Shown here: positions 21,501-27,584 of the stretch, one piece after another | How the letters are laid out: each line of letters opens with the position of its first letter | Numbering within the stretch: position 1 is the stretch's first letter | DNA from: Henricia sp. BOLD:AAB3569 | Taxonomy: Eukaryota > Echinodermata > Asteroidea > Spinulosida > Echinasteridae | DNA length: 64,000 nucleotides | Direction of reading: 5' to 3' | NCBI GenBank assembly: GCA_037783545.1 | Contig: JBBELK010000480.1 | Coordinates: 1,559,001-1,623,000 of the forward strand | The notes under the pieces: generated by a model | The model's input: only the letters and a program-made list of their open reading frames with translations | Told to the model about the DNA's origin: nothing | Database searches by the model: none | Program-made: the position numbers and the translations under genes

Positions 21501-24122
21501 TGAAAAAGGCCCCATTTGGCGGTGGGACTAGCGACAGAAATCTTGTCGCCTCTGCTGGACCAATCAGGACGCTTGCAGTGCATTGTAGCGCGATTACAGG
21601 CATTCAAATGTAACGCGCGCAGATTGTAAACACCGTGCATGCATGTGATACATGTACTCGGTAATGCTGGCCGTTGTCCGCGTCGGCGATTGGCTGCTAT
21701 TTAAAGCATATTGGGGAATCCCTTCCATTACATTCGTCAGCATGCATCCCTATTATTAAAATTGAAAAACTGCGGAGTAAATAAGGTTCGTCGTTTGAAA
21801 GTTTGGTAGGAATGGGACAGTCATAAGGAACGGAACCCAACTTAATACAATTTCTGGAAAGTATAGAAATTGTTTCTTTTCGGCATAACATGACTGAATT
21901 GATTAAATTACATCAAAATGACTCGGGTGTGAGTTGGCTCAAGACAACAGCCGGCTCGCTCCACAGATTTGCGTGTATTTCCTCAGAAATTCCCTGAGAT
22001 CTCAGGATGACATTGAGTATTTATAGGTAGGTACTAACATACATACATTGTAACCCATGGTGACCAATCAAGAAGATCTTGCGCTGTACATAATCCCAAC
22101 CGGTTCTTGCCTCTTCTTCAGTGAATTCGCAAACAAATGGACAAAAGCTGAATTAAGAAAGTTCTTATTTTGGTATGGATACTGTGTCAATTTTTTTTGT
22201 TTTTTTGGCCAACCCAGTACCCGAGAACTCCACTCAACATAGTCAATCACAGCGCTCCCAGATTTACGCCGGATGAAACACAGAACAGCCGTATGTCAAA
22301 GCTACCCGTTCAAAACAAATGGACTCGTTTGTCGACGGCCGTTGTATCTTGCATTTATTATATGGAATGAGATTTTGGCGGGCGTCTGGCGGGACTTTTG
22401 CAGCAGAAAATTCGTCTGGCAAGGGCCATTCCGTACTCTGTGTGATGTGCTCTTTCATCTAAACTTAGTTTCATGTGGTACCTCGAATGTTTGATCCAGC
22501 GCAATTTTTGGCCCCCTTTGGGGGTCCCCAGGGGTCAAACGCAGCAGAGGGACCCCGGCAGACGCCCAGATCTGCAAATACTAGGTCACTTCCTAAATGT
22601 TCCTGCCCTCGGTTGTTGGTACCTCGTTCGTTTAACCAAAACCCTCTGGGCTGCCGGTCTACACCTCGCCCTGAACCACCTCGCCCTGAACCACGGCCTG
22701 TGCACGAAGTTGTTTTGGCATGTTTGGGGTGAAGTGGCCTTTGGTAGAGGTAGTGTTTGGACGAAGTAGTTTGGGCGAAATGGCACTTGGGCGAAGCAGT
22801 TCAGGACGAAGTGGTTTAGGGAGAAATGGTTTTGGGGCGAATTGAATTTATGTCTCGCGAGACGAAAAATAATTGTTTAGGCCAATTCTCAAAGACTATA
22901 GCACTTTAGACAAAACCATTTCAGGAAGTTTTCTATCATGTAAGTAATATGTGTAAATCTGTGAACATTTCTGATTCTTCGAGATACCAATCATGTGTAC
23001 TGCCTTTAATCCCACATGGAGATAATGCCGTTTGTAAAGACCGTGTGACTTTGTTTACATAAAAAGCCAAATCTTGCCTCCCGTTGTGCGCACGCATCAT
23101 TCTTTGCATATCTGACAATCGCACTTGTTATGTTCGAACACAAAACGCGCTACACGTGCACGGGTTCCAAACCGGTAACCATGTGATGTGCCATTCAATA
23201 ACACAGTCGTTTTTCTGTGCTGGGGATTCATTATCCAAATTCATGTACAGTAAGATGCGTGCGCACAGCTATAGCCACACCCTCAATGTTTTGATGCCTT
23301 CCCTGACGTCAGAGGTCACAATGTCTTAACAGACTTCCAAATAATCTGACTTTAATACTCCCCTTCTTTTAGCACCAAGTGGCTGTTCCCCCATACATCG
23401 GTGCCCAGCTCTCCATCGAAGGCACCGGTCTACGCAACCCAACACTCAAGCTACATCGTCAAAAGAGTCAACCTAACATCCTTAGCCCGCGACAACCCGA
23501 GGCTCAACCAGTTGTCTTACGAAAAACAACCACAAAGGAGACCAGCCTAAAACGCCACAGCCACGCCAAAGCGGACACGCCTCTGCCAGATGCCCAAGAT
23601 TCCGTCAAAACAACCCTCGACGAAATGACCCAAAAACTAGCAGGTATTAGCAAAGACGACTTAGACCTCATTAGAAAGACGCCGCGTAGCTTTAAGAGAA
23701 GTCGGCGGAAGCGCTGCGCGAATGTCCGCCTTCCGAATGTCAGTCCTGAAAGTGAGGTCGTACGTGAGGAGCTTAGACTCCGCGCAGTCACCGTGAAAGG
23801 AACCGGGGTACAAGATGTCCCCGCTCCGCAGCAACGATCGTATCTTCAACCTACAAAATCCCTCAAAGCATACACTATATACAACCACAAAGCCAATATC
23901 TCGGGCCATACGCCTAATGTGGCCAATTCAACGCCACGCACAGCTGAAATCCCGCACATCGGATCGTACCACACGAACCATCCTAAACGACCCAAAAACC
24001 CTCTCGCTAAGAGCAATCATCAGTCGGGCCCCAAATTGAAATTTCAGCAGCACTCTTTCGACGCGTCTGATAAACATTTTGTTGTGCGACCTAACGGCGT
24101 GTCGGTTTACTCCACTGCTTGA
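420..24122 (+). CDS. TTLL3: TTLL3-like tubulin monoglycylase gene (15 coding exons)
   Basis: Coding exons: 420-512, 1836-1934, 2703-2895, 5523-5630, 6195-6385, 7128-7296, 8233-8321, 10557-10685, 11172-11286, 12797-13157, 14337-14485, 15528-15768, 17397-17619, 18881-19093, 23373-24122. All junctions are GT-AG and all phases fit; the sum is 3123 nt, about 1040 residues. The core matches tubulin-tyrosine-ligase-like 3/8 enzymes, ATP-grasp ligases that add the first glycine to tubulin glutamates in axonemes. Visible motifs, numbered from the ATG at 420: [17 protein letters not shown] (near 230), [11 protein letters not shown] (from 315), WIVKPG with Lys557, [13 protein letters not shown] (590-602), [10 protein letters not shown] (607-616), and ELYGADF...WLIEIN with Asp729, Glu742 and Asn744, the expected ATP/metal ligands. 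The first 300 residues and the last 240 are poorly conserved and basic or acidic. The 5' end is the weak part; the catalytic half is secure. TTLL8 is the nearest alternative name. Confidence 0.9.
816..956. repeat. Palindromic MITE, TTAA ends (family CGTC, copy 1)
   Basis: Ends TTAAAGGCAGCGGCTCGTC and GACGAGCCTGTGCCTTTAA. The two halves fold back on each other around CGCAGCTCCATGCC. A second copy lies at 52957-53091 and a fragment at 43020-43077. The TTAA borders suggest a piggyBac-type target, by inference only. Confidence 0.7.
1240..1690. repeat. GAGTC-type minisatellite
   Basis: Degenerate tandem units of GAGTCNCGAGTCA and GAGTCCGAGTC fill the stretch, with an interruption near 1440-1570. 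It lies in intron 2 of TTLL3. A short related block is at 11363-11400. Confidence 0.75.
1836..1934 (+). CDS. TTLL3: TTLL3-like exon 2
   Basis: Acceptor TTTCTCGTTTCAG and donor GTACGT enclose 33 codons ([20 protein letters not shown]...), phase 0/0. The basic, serine-rich N-terminal region has no recognised domain. The open frame runs on into the intron, where a dispersed repeat (near 1967-2110) begins. Confidence 0.6.
1967..2110. repeat. Fragment of dispersed repeat C
   Basis: TACAGGATTGGAAAACTGTT... and CTCCCTGTGTGATTGA...GATAAAAACCAACCT recur at 11465-11590, 15840-15955 and 19420-19530. This fragment abuts TTLL3 exon 2. The rest of the intron (2110-2700) shows nothing I can classify. Confidence 0.6.
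2703..2895 (+). CDS. TTLL3: TTLL3-like exon 3
   Basis: Acceptor CTCTTTTTTATTAATAG and donor GTACAG. It enters in phase 0 and leaves one base, which joins with GA of the next exon to make Gly. The peptide is Ser/Thr/Asn-rich ([17 protein letters not shown]...). Confidence 0.65.
2896..3070. repeat. GGCCACC-rich repeat in TTLL3 intron 3
   Basis: Begins at the splice donor with ACAGTCAAACCTGC and repeats GTGGCCACCTGTTT several times. A related inverted version lies at 18275-18425 (GTGGCCACTATA..., TTTGACTGTA). Confidence 0.55.
3177..3543. repeat. MITE family A, copy 1 (TTAAAGGAGNNTGACCAGA)
   Basis: Ends TTAAAGGAGCATGACCAGA and TCTGGTCACACTCCTTTAA (one base apart). Interior shared with 11976-12214, 39873-40238 and 48271-48595. 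No coding capacity, about 367 bp. Confidence 0.8.
3788..4210. repeat. MITE family B, copy 1 (GTTTACACTCGATTCG)
   Basis: Shares ends and most of its interior with the cleaner copy at 53872-54357. Left CGATTCGCCTTTGCCGAATC, right CCACCTTTGCCAGTTCGAG. The inner part carries a 20-bp near-palindrome around GACCCGGGTC. The short open frames here are not genes. Confidence 0.75.
4534..5413. repeat. Foldback repeat (TGTCCGCATTGGACTT) with nested MITE
   Basis: Outer ends CCTGTCCGCATTGGACTT and AAGTCCAATGCGGACAACAG are inverted; AAGTCCAATGCGGACA recurs three times inside. A second element is inserted at 4574-5037. Lies in TTLL3 intron 3. Confidence 0.65.
4574..5037. repeat. Nested MITE (ATGTTATGTTGGCGTAAC)
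   Basis: Terminal inverted repeat of about 35 bp: TAAGCATA...ATGTTATGTTGGCGTAAC against GTTACGCCAACATAACAT...TATGCCTTA. The interior has CCGACCNACC motifs and a long A run. Related to the MITE at 10747-11090. Its 146-codon frame is a poly-lysine artefact. Confidence 0.7.
5523..5630 (+). CDS. TTLL3: TTLL3-like exon 4
   Basis: Acceptor TTGATTTTCTGCAG, donor GTAAGA. Phase 1 in and phase 1 out; both joins restore Gly codons. The peptide is basic ([20 protein letters not shown]). It lies just left of a dispersed repeat that starts near 5641. Confidence 0.7.
5641..6194. repeat. Partial GCATAGTT element, then AT-rich intron
   Basis: 5641-5830 matches part of the element at 33166-33592 (ATGCATAGTT, then AAAACTCAAAGGTATTCATG and GGGTCAACAGTTATCGTAG). 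From 5840 to 6194 the intron is AT-rich with nothing recognisable. Confidence 0.6.
6195..6385 (+). CDS. TTLL3: TTLL3-like exon 5
   Basis: The acceptor ends ACAG at 6194; the donor is GTAATA. The peptide is Ser/Pro-rich, then [22 protein letters not shown], which leads without a phase break into the conserved KKIF motif of the next exon, as in TTLL3 proteins. Confidence 0.8.
6386..7127. other. TTLL3 intron 5, no gene seen
   Basis: AT-rich, with a C homopolymer near 6753-6770. I see no repeat family or coding signal, only a normal donor and acceptor. Confidence 0.6.
7128..7296 (+). CDS. TTLL3: TTLL3-like exon 6 (KKIFTIQG motif, acidic tail)
   Basis: Begins [18 protein letters not shown] and SRDWVEKQY, the start of the conserved TTLL3 region. 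It ends in an Asp/Ser run ([13 protein letters not shown]) directly before donor GTAAGA. One base is left over. Confidence 0.88.
7876..8127 (-). mobile_element. tRNA-derived SINE, copy 1
   Basis: Same element as 60940-61214, in the same orientation. On the minus strand it begins with a tRNA-like head: A-box-like TGGTGTAGCGGTT, then B box GGTTTGAATCC, and ends in a tail that includes the complement of ATCTTCGGCAACTAAGGCCC. About 250 bp, in TTLL3 intron 6. The preceding 7300-7875 shows no gene. Confidence 0.75.
8233..8321 (+). CDS. TTLL3: TTLL3-like exon 7 (acidic linker)
   Basis: Acceptor CAATCAG, donor GTAAGA. It completes the Asp run of exon 6 and adds a second one ([20 protein letters not shown]). 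Acidic insertions at this place are usual in TTLL3/8 proteins. Too short to be found as a stand-alone open frame. Confidence 0.85.
8449..9850. mobile_element. GCATAGTTCCGA element, split by nested insertion
   Basis: Inverted ends GCATAGTTCCGA (8450) and the complement ending at 9849. The interior left part matches the unbroken inverted copy at 33166-33592. A second element occupies 8843-9803. No transposase frame. Confidence 0.75.
8843..9803. mobile_element. Nested TAGGGCCAATGATTTTCCG element
   Basis: Ends TAGGGCCAATGATTTTCCG and CGGAAAATCATTGGCCCTA. The 6-base CAGTAT stands on both sides (8837-8842, 9804-9809) as a probable target duplication. Short imperfect repeats of TTCCGTTT lie near the left end. 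Non-coding, 961 bp. Confidence 0.75.
10260..10340. repeat. CATACGCATATGAA microsatellite
   Basis: About five tandem units of the type GAACATACGCATAT, in TTLL3 intron 7. No other feature was seen between 9851 and 10556. Confidence 0.8.
10557..10685 (+). CDS. TTLL3: TTLL3-like exon 8 ([11 protein letters not shown])
   Basis: Acceptor CCCCTAACAG, donor GTATTA, 43 codons in phase 0/0. Contains [18 protein letters not shown] and [17 protein letters not shown], a hallmark stretch of the tubulin glycylases. Confidence 0.93.
10747..11090. repeat. MITE with TTAGGCCAAACAAAATAAAT ends
   Basis: Nearly perfect inverted ends (left TTAGGCCAAACAAAATAAAT, right ATTTATTTTGTTTGGCCTTA) followed by GGTG-TTTACGG. 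The interior CGACCTACC motifs relate it to the MITE at 4574-5037. Fills most of TTLL3 intron 8. Confidence 0.8.
11172..11286 (+). CDS. TTLL3: TTLL3-like exon 9
   Basis: [20 protein letters not shown]...FYPRCYKI, conserved in TTLL3. Acceptor TTTATTTCTCAG, donor GTGAGA. One base is left over and joins the next exon to give Asp. Confidence 0.93.
11405..11975. repeat. Dispersed repeat C, long copy
   Basis: Contains the TTCGCCC/GGGCGAAGTGG motif block and the AACCAACCTGAGCAAAAACC segment also found at 15840-16020, 19395-19575, 22665-23010 and 51475-51780. The motif occurs in both orientations, so single-stranded DNA could fold back. Confidence 0.65.
11976..12214. repeat. MITE family A, copy 2 (partial)
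   Basis: AACCTAACAATCATATAAAA and GTGATCTGGTCACGCTCCTT match copies at 39873-40238 and 3177-3543. The left end is truncated against repeat C. Confidence 0.7.
12212..12687. repeat. MITE with TTAA(A)CTCTTTCAGTGCCA ends
   Basis: Left TTAAACTCTTTCAGTGCCA, right TGGCACTGAAAGAGTTAA. TTAA at both borders. The interior has repeated CGTACNTGTACGAC motifs. Shares its left TTAA with the right end of the neighbouring family A element. Confidence 0.7.
12797..13157 (+). CDS. TTLL3: TTLL3-like exon 10 (with acidic insert)
   Basis: Acceptor CAAACGATAG, donor [24 protein letters not shown] is followed by a low-complexity acidic and basic insert ([16 protein letters not shown], then PKTKRRTNP), then the conserved helix [19 protein letters not shown] and [12 protein letters not shown]. 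The frame hits TAA right after the donor, confirming that the exon ends here. Confidence 0.92.
13222..13337. repeat. Near-perfect hairpin (116 bp)
   Basis: AGCCGATTTCACGAAACTTT pairs with AAAGTTTCGTGAAATCGGCT; the arms extend through GCGCAATTGCG and GTCCACTTACGCC around a tiny loop. In TTLL3 intron 10. Confidence 0.85.
13380..13538. repeat. Foldback repeat (TAATCCAAAATTTG)
   Basis: Left TAATCCAAAATTTGTTTACT and ATAAAAATGGGTTAG; right CTAACCCATTTTTAT and AAACATTTTGGATTA. Arms of about 40 bp around an unrelated centre. Confidence 0.75.
13541..13925. repeat. Dispersed repeat (GCAAATGATACAATGGGCCTTTAA)
   Basis: Shares TTTACAGATTCGTG, ATGTTGGTAAACTAG and TGGATTTTGTGTACAAGTGA with 30660-30945, and the terminal GGGTCATTGCAAATGATAC with 49670-49712, 52735-52760 and, inverted, 62515-62670. 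Confidence 0.65.
13946..14075. repeat. Hairpin MITE (GGCTGNATCCGAATTAGTGG)
   Basis: Left AGGCTGGATCCGAATTAGTG, right CACTAATTCGGATTCAGCCT; arms continue through GGCTTTGGCT and GTTGCTATGCTGTT. 130 bp in TTLL3 intron 10. 14076-14336 holds another dispersed repeat, partly shared with 26750-26800 and 56590-56660. Confidence 0.8.
14337..14485 (+). CDS. TTLL3: TTLL3-like exon 11 (ATP-grasp WIVKPG)
   Basis: Acceptor TCTTTTTCCAG, donor GTATGT. Carries [14 protein letters not shown], the nucleotide-binding lysine motif of the TTL ATP-grasp fold. Starts and ends inside codons that both rejoin cleanly. Confidence 0.95.
14901..15193. repeat. G/C-tract foldback MITE
   Basis: Ends ATGCACCTATAAATTGTTTC and GAAACAATTGATAGGTGCAT, with C8 on the left and G13 on the right next to them. 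Internal GGGGTGGGGA and CCCCACC tracts pair. G-quadruplex potential on the plus strand at 15139-15170. Confidence 0.75.
15528..15768 (+). CDS. TTLL3: TTLL3-like exon 12 (TTL core)
   Basis: Acceptor CATTTACTAG, donor GTAAGT. Contains [37 protein letters not shown] and [13 protein letters not shown]. These are core catalytic motifs shared with human TTLL3 almost residue for residue. Confidence 0.96.
15840..16018. repeat. Dispersed repeat C, copy at the array border
   Basis: GTTTTATCTCCCTGTCTGAT, AAAACCAACCTGAGTA and CACTTCGCCCCAAAACCAC mark it as repeat C. The half-tRNA array starts where this copy stops. Confidence 0.65.
16019..17348 (+). repeat. Tandem half-tRNA array 1 (17 units of about 77 bp)
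   Basis: Units start near 16045, 16121, 16198, 16275, 16352, 16429, 16506, 16582, 16659, 16736, 16812, 16890, 16968, 17046, 17124, 17201 and 17279. Each has GCCTCATAGCTCAGCTGGTA plus GAGCATCTG...CAGAGGTC, i.e. acceptor 5' strand, D arm with a canonical Pol III A box and an anticodon-arm-like hairpin. A linker (GGGAAAACCTGAGGGAGTAT) replaces the T arm. Only the last unit has a B box (GTTCGAATCC, near 17331). Lies in TTLL3 intron 12, sense orientation. Open frames across it are artefacts. Confidence 0.9.
17397..17619 (+). CDS. TTLL3: TTLL3-like exon 13
   Basis: Acceptor TTTCCCCCAACAG lies only about 50 bases after the half-tRNA array; the donor is GTGGGT. The peptide [16 protein letters not shown]...MLPEDNMW...[17 protein letters not shown] is the family's HLCN/SIQKH region. 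Confidence 0.95.
17672..18243. repeat. MITE with AATAGACCGATCCAGTAAGC ends
   Basis: Inverted ends of about 29 bp: AATAGACCGATCCAGTAAGC/TCCGCCCAT and the complement ending at 18243. Interior rich in CG and TGTGCG words. A decayed relative starts near 50165. The 146- and 86-codon frames inside are not genes. Confidence 0.8.
18250..18880. repeat. GGCCACTATA repeat and unclassified intron
   Basis: 18275-18425 has inverted GTGGCCACT motifs and GGTTGCAAACTGGTTGCA. The remainder up to the exon 14 acceptor shows no gene. TACATGTACA words occur near 18789. Confidence 0.5.
18881..19093 (+). CDS. TTLL3: TTLL3-like exon 14 (FELYGADF...EIN)
   Basis: Acceptor TTTCCCTCCAG, donor GTAAGA, 71 codons in phase 0/0. 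[19 protein letters not shown] and [10 protein letters not shown] give the metal-binding Asp, Glu and Asn of the ATP-grasp site; [11 protein letters not shown] closes the catalytic domain. Confidence 0.96.
19395..19575. repeat. Dispersed repeat C, left part, interrupted
   Basis: Repeat C sequence stops at ...TCGGCCCTGAACCAC (19575) and resumes at 22662 with CACCTCGCCCTGAACCAC, so the 3.1-kb element between is an insertion into this repeat. Confidence 0.75.
19576..22661. mobile_element. 3.1-kb element with about 400-bp terminal inverted repeats
   Basis: The terminal inverted repeats begin TAGACCGGCAGCCCAGAGGG and run about 400 bases inward (19576-19975 and 22250-22661). In the outer 210 bases I count one difference. 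The inner ends differ by a small insertion near 22260-22275. CAC flanks both sides (19573-19575, 22662-22664), a possible 3-bp target duplication. The 2.3-kb centre has no transposase frame; it holds a copy of repeat G (20147-20290) and repeated GCGCGTCAAATTTGCAT words at 20815-21010. Non-autonomous DNA transposon, superfamily unknown. It sits in the last TTLL3 intron. Confidence 0.85.
22665..23010. repeat. Dispersed repeat C, right part
   Basis: GAACCACCTCGCCCTGAACC, GGGCGAAATGGCACTTGGGC and TTCTGATTCTTCGAGATACC match the copies at 11640-11960 and 51500-51720. 23011-23372 is plain intron. Confidence 0.65.
23373..24122 (+). CDS. TTLL3: TTLL3-like exon 15 (terminal exon)
   Basis: Acceptor CCCCTTCTTTTAG. 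Starts [20 protein letters not shown], matching the family's VPQYVGIRLLVEG. The remaining 220 residues are basic, Lys/Arg/Pro/Ser-rich and not conserved, ending at TGA 24120-24122. It follows a 4.3-kb intron that holds a 3.1-kb mobile element. Confidence 0.93.
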   Translation, partial: HQVAVPPYIGAQLSIEGTGLRNPTLKLHRQKSQPNILSPRQPEAQPVVLRKTTTKETSLKRHSHAKADTPLPDAQDSVKTTLDEMTQKLAGISKDDLDLIRKTPRSFKRSRRKRCANVRLPNVSPESEVVREELRLRAVTVKGTGVQDVPAPQQRSYLQPTKSLKAYTIYNHKANISGHTPNVANSTPRTAEIPHIGSYHTNHPKRPKNPLAKSNHQSGPKLKFQQHSFDASDKHFVVRPNGVSVYSTA

Positions 24123-24408
24123 TTTATGCAAAATGTGCATAAATCATGAATAATTATGCAAATCAGTTGTGGCATATTGACTGAAAGTAAAACAATACTT
24201 GCCAAGTGAAGATTTACTCCATGTTGTCTTCCATGCAACGTTTGCACAAAATTATTGAAAAATAGCATTGGAGATTCCCAAATTGTGTTGCAATATCAAT
24301 CAGCTGAAGGTGGATAGACCAGCCAATATTTGAAAAATCCAGTATTTCTAATTTATTTCAAAAAATCGGCCTATGTTTGGCTTCAGAACTTGAATTTGAC
24401 TATTAGCT

Positions 24409-24655
24409 TTCCCAACTCCATTAAATTCCAACACCTGGTTTGGCTTGATTTGGATGGACTTGGTCCAGTAGAGCTCTACAGGCTTAACCCTAACCTTCCC
24501 AACTGCATCAAACTCCAACACCTGGTTTGGCTTGATTTGGATGGACTTGGTCCAGTAGAACTTTACAGGCTTAACCCTAACCTTCCCAATTGCATCAAAC
24601 TCGAGTACTCCAACACGTTGTTTAGCTTGATTTGGATGGACTTGGTCCAGTACCG
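24409..24655. repeat. 87-bp tandem triplication
   Basis: CCAACACCTGGTTTGGCTTG starts at 24428 and 24515 (period 87); a third, slightly altered unit starts at 24610 after an 8-bp insertion. Each unit contains GATTTGGATGGACTTGGTCC. Downstream of TTLL3. Confidence 0.85.
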
Positions 24656-24665
24656 TAGAACTCTA

Positions 24666-25000
24666 CAGGTCTGCGTTGCACTTACGCAAACGTTGGCAAC
24701 GTTCGTCACTTGTTACAGTGCTTTTGTGCATTTGTTTATGAAAACAGAGCTGCCAACCCTCCTGGATTTTGCAACAGATTCTTCGGAAAATGACTAATTT
24801 TGTGAGTCCTGACATGGATAAAAACCCTCCTGGATTGTCAATTAACAACCTTGGGGATTTTTAGATGTGTTTGGAGTCACAGAACGAACCTGTTTTCCCA
24901 GATGTCTTCCTCAAATTCCGGGAGGGTTGGCTGCTCTGTGAAAACCTGTTGTTGCTGAATATTGAAAACATTTGGAATGTTGGCAAGTTTAGAACGCAGC
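24666..25000. repeat. MITE family E (GGCTGCGTTC), split by nested MITE
   Basis: Left CTGCGTTGCACTTACGCAAA, right AAGTTTAGAACGCAGCC. The left arm matches 58443-58515 (GTTACAGTNCTTTTGTGCA). An AGAGCTGCCAACCCTCC element occupies 24746-24939. Confidence 0.65.
24746..24939. repeat. MITE (GCAGAGCTGCCAACCCTCC), copy 1
   Basis: Inverted ends AGAGCTGCCAACCCTCC and GGAGGGTTGGCTGCTCTG. TGAAAAC occurs on both sides and may be the target duplication. Copy 2 is at 44200-44379. Confidence 0.7.
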
Positions 25001-25124
25001 CTAGGCTTAACCTCCTTCAAAATGTGACTTTGGTTTAATGTAAGTCAGGCTGAGAAAAAAAGGAGGTTTAAATACACGTAAAACGCGTATGTGAACGCGA
25101 AATTAATGCATTCAGCACTGATCC

Positions 25125-25460
25125 TATCACAAGTCTAAGAACTCGGGTTCAAATCTTGGTCACAGCAACAAATTATCTCACCACGAAAATCACAGATGTG
25201 GGTTTTTCGTTTCTATCTGTTCTAATATTTCCTGAGTATAGACCGTATCCAATAGCCGCCATTTCGTGGGGCACCTTTTGTTACTTAAACCGTATCACAA
25301 GTCTAAGAACTCGGGTTCAAATCTTGGTCACAGCAACAAATTATCTCACCACGAAAATCACAGATGTGGGTTTTTCGTTTCTATCTGTTCTAATATTTCC
25401 TGAGTATAGACCGTATCAAATATCCGCCATTTCGTGGGGCACCTTTTGTTACTTAAACCG
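25125..25460. repeat. 168-bp tandem duplication with B-box motif
   Basis: TATCACAAGTCTAAGAACTC starts at 25125 and again at 25293. Each copy has GGGTTCAAATC, a Pol III B-box-like word, and GCCATTTCGTGGGGCACC. An inverted piece (CCACGAAATGGCGGCTATTT) follows at 25530-25560. Confidence 0.85.
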
Positions 25461-25969
25461 TTCAACAATGGAATCACAATATGTGCAACCATGCATGTAG
25501 CATGTCCTCAAAGCACAAAGAAACTGCCCCACGAAATGGCGGCTATTTGATACGGTCTATAATGACCAAGTGCTCAAAGTATTTCACGTTTTACGTGCAT
25601 CTAAACCTCCTTAATATTTGAATTTTGTACATAAACATGTACCAAAAGCGTACTTAAATTCTTTTTTTAAAGTGCATGGTTTCTTTTTTACCTTTAACAT
25701 TTTTAACATTTTATAGTAAATAGTAGAGTGCCTTCTTTAAATCCAGGTAGATATTATGGGGAAAAGAATGTGATATTTCACCATTTCTGTGGAATTTCAT
25801 ATGACCCAGTGAGGCTAGTTTTAAAGAGGGAAATATTTTGTATGTATGATAACTTAGATGTTTATAGTCAGTACAAAGCTGCATTAGAGAAACTATTTAA
25901 TTTAATAATAATCATTTGTTGATACTAATTTTTTTAAAGACTAATTTCCTCTTTCCTATTTTGCATGTA

Positions 25970-26425
25970 TTTCGACATTGCAACTGGAAGCAACTCAGCT
26001 GATCAGTTGCTGTTGATGTTTTCGTAGCGCGCTCATCGACAGAAACTGATCCAGTGCGCGCACATCGATACGGCAACTCGGTAAAGCCTAGAGTACATTG
26101 ACCTCGCAACTGGAAGCAACTGTTGCTTGCAGTTGCTGTCAATGTGCGCACACGTGATCAGATGCACGCGAGCAACTGGCAGCAACTAGTTGCAAGTTCG
26201 CGTACATCGACGCAACTGACCACAACTGGGTACAACTAGTTGCCAGAAAGTAGAACATGAGCAACTTGCGGCAACTGGGATTTTTCCAGTTGCCAGTAGT
26301 TGCAAGTGCCCGTACATCAACATTTTTAAGCAACTGATCAGTTGCTCCCAGTTGCTGCGAGTTGCTTTCAGTTGCCGGAAACACCAGTTGCCACTAGTTG
26401 CTTCCAGTTGCAATGTCGATGTACG
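25970..26425. repeat. Foldback element made of AGTTGC/GCAACT words
   Basis: Left end CGACATTGCAACTGGAAGCA, right end TGCTTCCAGTTGCAATGTCG are inverted. The interior repeats GCAACTGG...AGTTGC more than a dozen times in both orientations, so it can fold into many alternative hairpins. Confidence 0.8.
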
Positions 26426-26806
26426 CTATAGGCTTTACATCTTTCTGAATAGTGTCTGAATGTTCAACCTGCATTCTGCATGATTCATGTGCCTTTGCTT
26501 TAATCTTTGTCTGTTTTATCATTTCTGCCCTTGTATGTATCCCATCATGCCCTACTAACAACCTCATTCCCATCTGTTCATTTCTCTTCGCAGCATCGCC
26601 TGTTTCCATACAAGCTAACTCATCACATGACGACATTGCACGGCCTGATAGTCGGCTTAACACAAGCTGTACGTCACAAATCTTATTTTCTCCTCATTTA
26701 GCCTGTTTCTGTGTCCATTCTAGAATTGGCCTTTTGTGTGTTCCACAGAATAGGAGAGAATGGCATAAAGCAACCAGACTGTTGATTGCTAGGCATTGGC
26801 GTGTAA

Positions 26807-27244
26807 CACCGTGTTTACACTGGTCCCGAGCTTGGGATCAAGATTGATCCCCTAATAAGAATGCGTCATGATTCGGAGTGCCGTGTTTACATTCTGTAGT
26901 TGATCTCGAGCGCGGCGCCAGAAAATGCAGTCAAAGGTCATATGCTCTGTGTATGCATGTACAAAACAATAAATGTGCATGTACAGTGTGCAAAGCCACT
27001 TATATTTCACGAGCTTTCCCCTGCAATGGCTGTGGAGCGGATGCGGTGAAGATTAATTGCTTATCTAACTGCAAACTGATCCCGAGCTCGGGGTTCGACC
27101 CTCCGCCGACGCGGAACCAAAATCTCGTGGTCTGATCCGGGGCCAAATTGGTCCCGAGAGCGTTTACACTCAGTTTGTGATCTGGAGCTGATCCTGAGCT
27201 CGGTGTTCAACCCTGAGCTCGGGATCAAGTGTAAACAGGCTGTA
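26807..27244. repeat. MITE, family B-like (CACCGTGTTTACACT)
   Basis: Left TAACACCGTGTTTACACTGG, right AGTGTAAACAGGCTGTAC. Interior repeats of GATCCCGAGCTCGGG in both orientations. Same end motif (CACCNNGTTTACACT) as family B. Confidence 0.6.
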
Positions 27245-27584
27245 CCATATCGCAAAAATAGCATAGTATGTTACCCTTCCAAACTGCACCTCCATTTGAA
27301 AGTGAAGAATTCGGGGCACCAGTCTTTATATAAATGTAACATGCAAAAGGCTAATTGTGTGGCCAGTTATCAGGTTTTAACCAATCAGATTGCACCAAAA
27401 CAACAGTTGAATGCTTATTGGCCCCCTTGTATCCCTCATGCAAATAGTGATCGTCCCTAGCTCAAGCACACAGAAATACCTTGGTGCATTTCTCATTCAA
27501 ATTAAGACGTGACAAATTGTTTGCAAATTTTCAACATTGCACTTGAAGAATGATTTTTTATTCCACAAAAAGAAAGGCTAAAAT

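Noticed and set aside
23504-23791. 95-codon minus-strand frame
   Set aside because: Shadow of the TTLL3 terminal exon.
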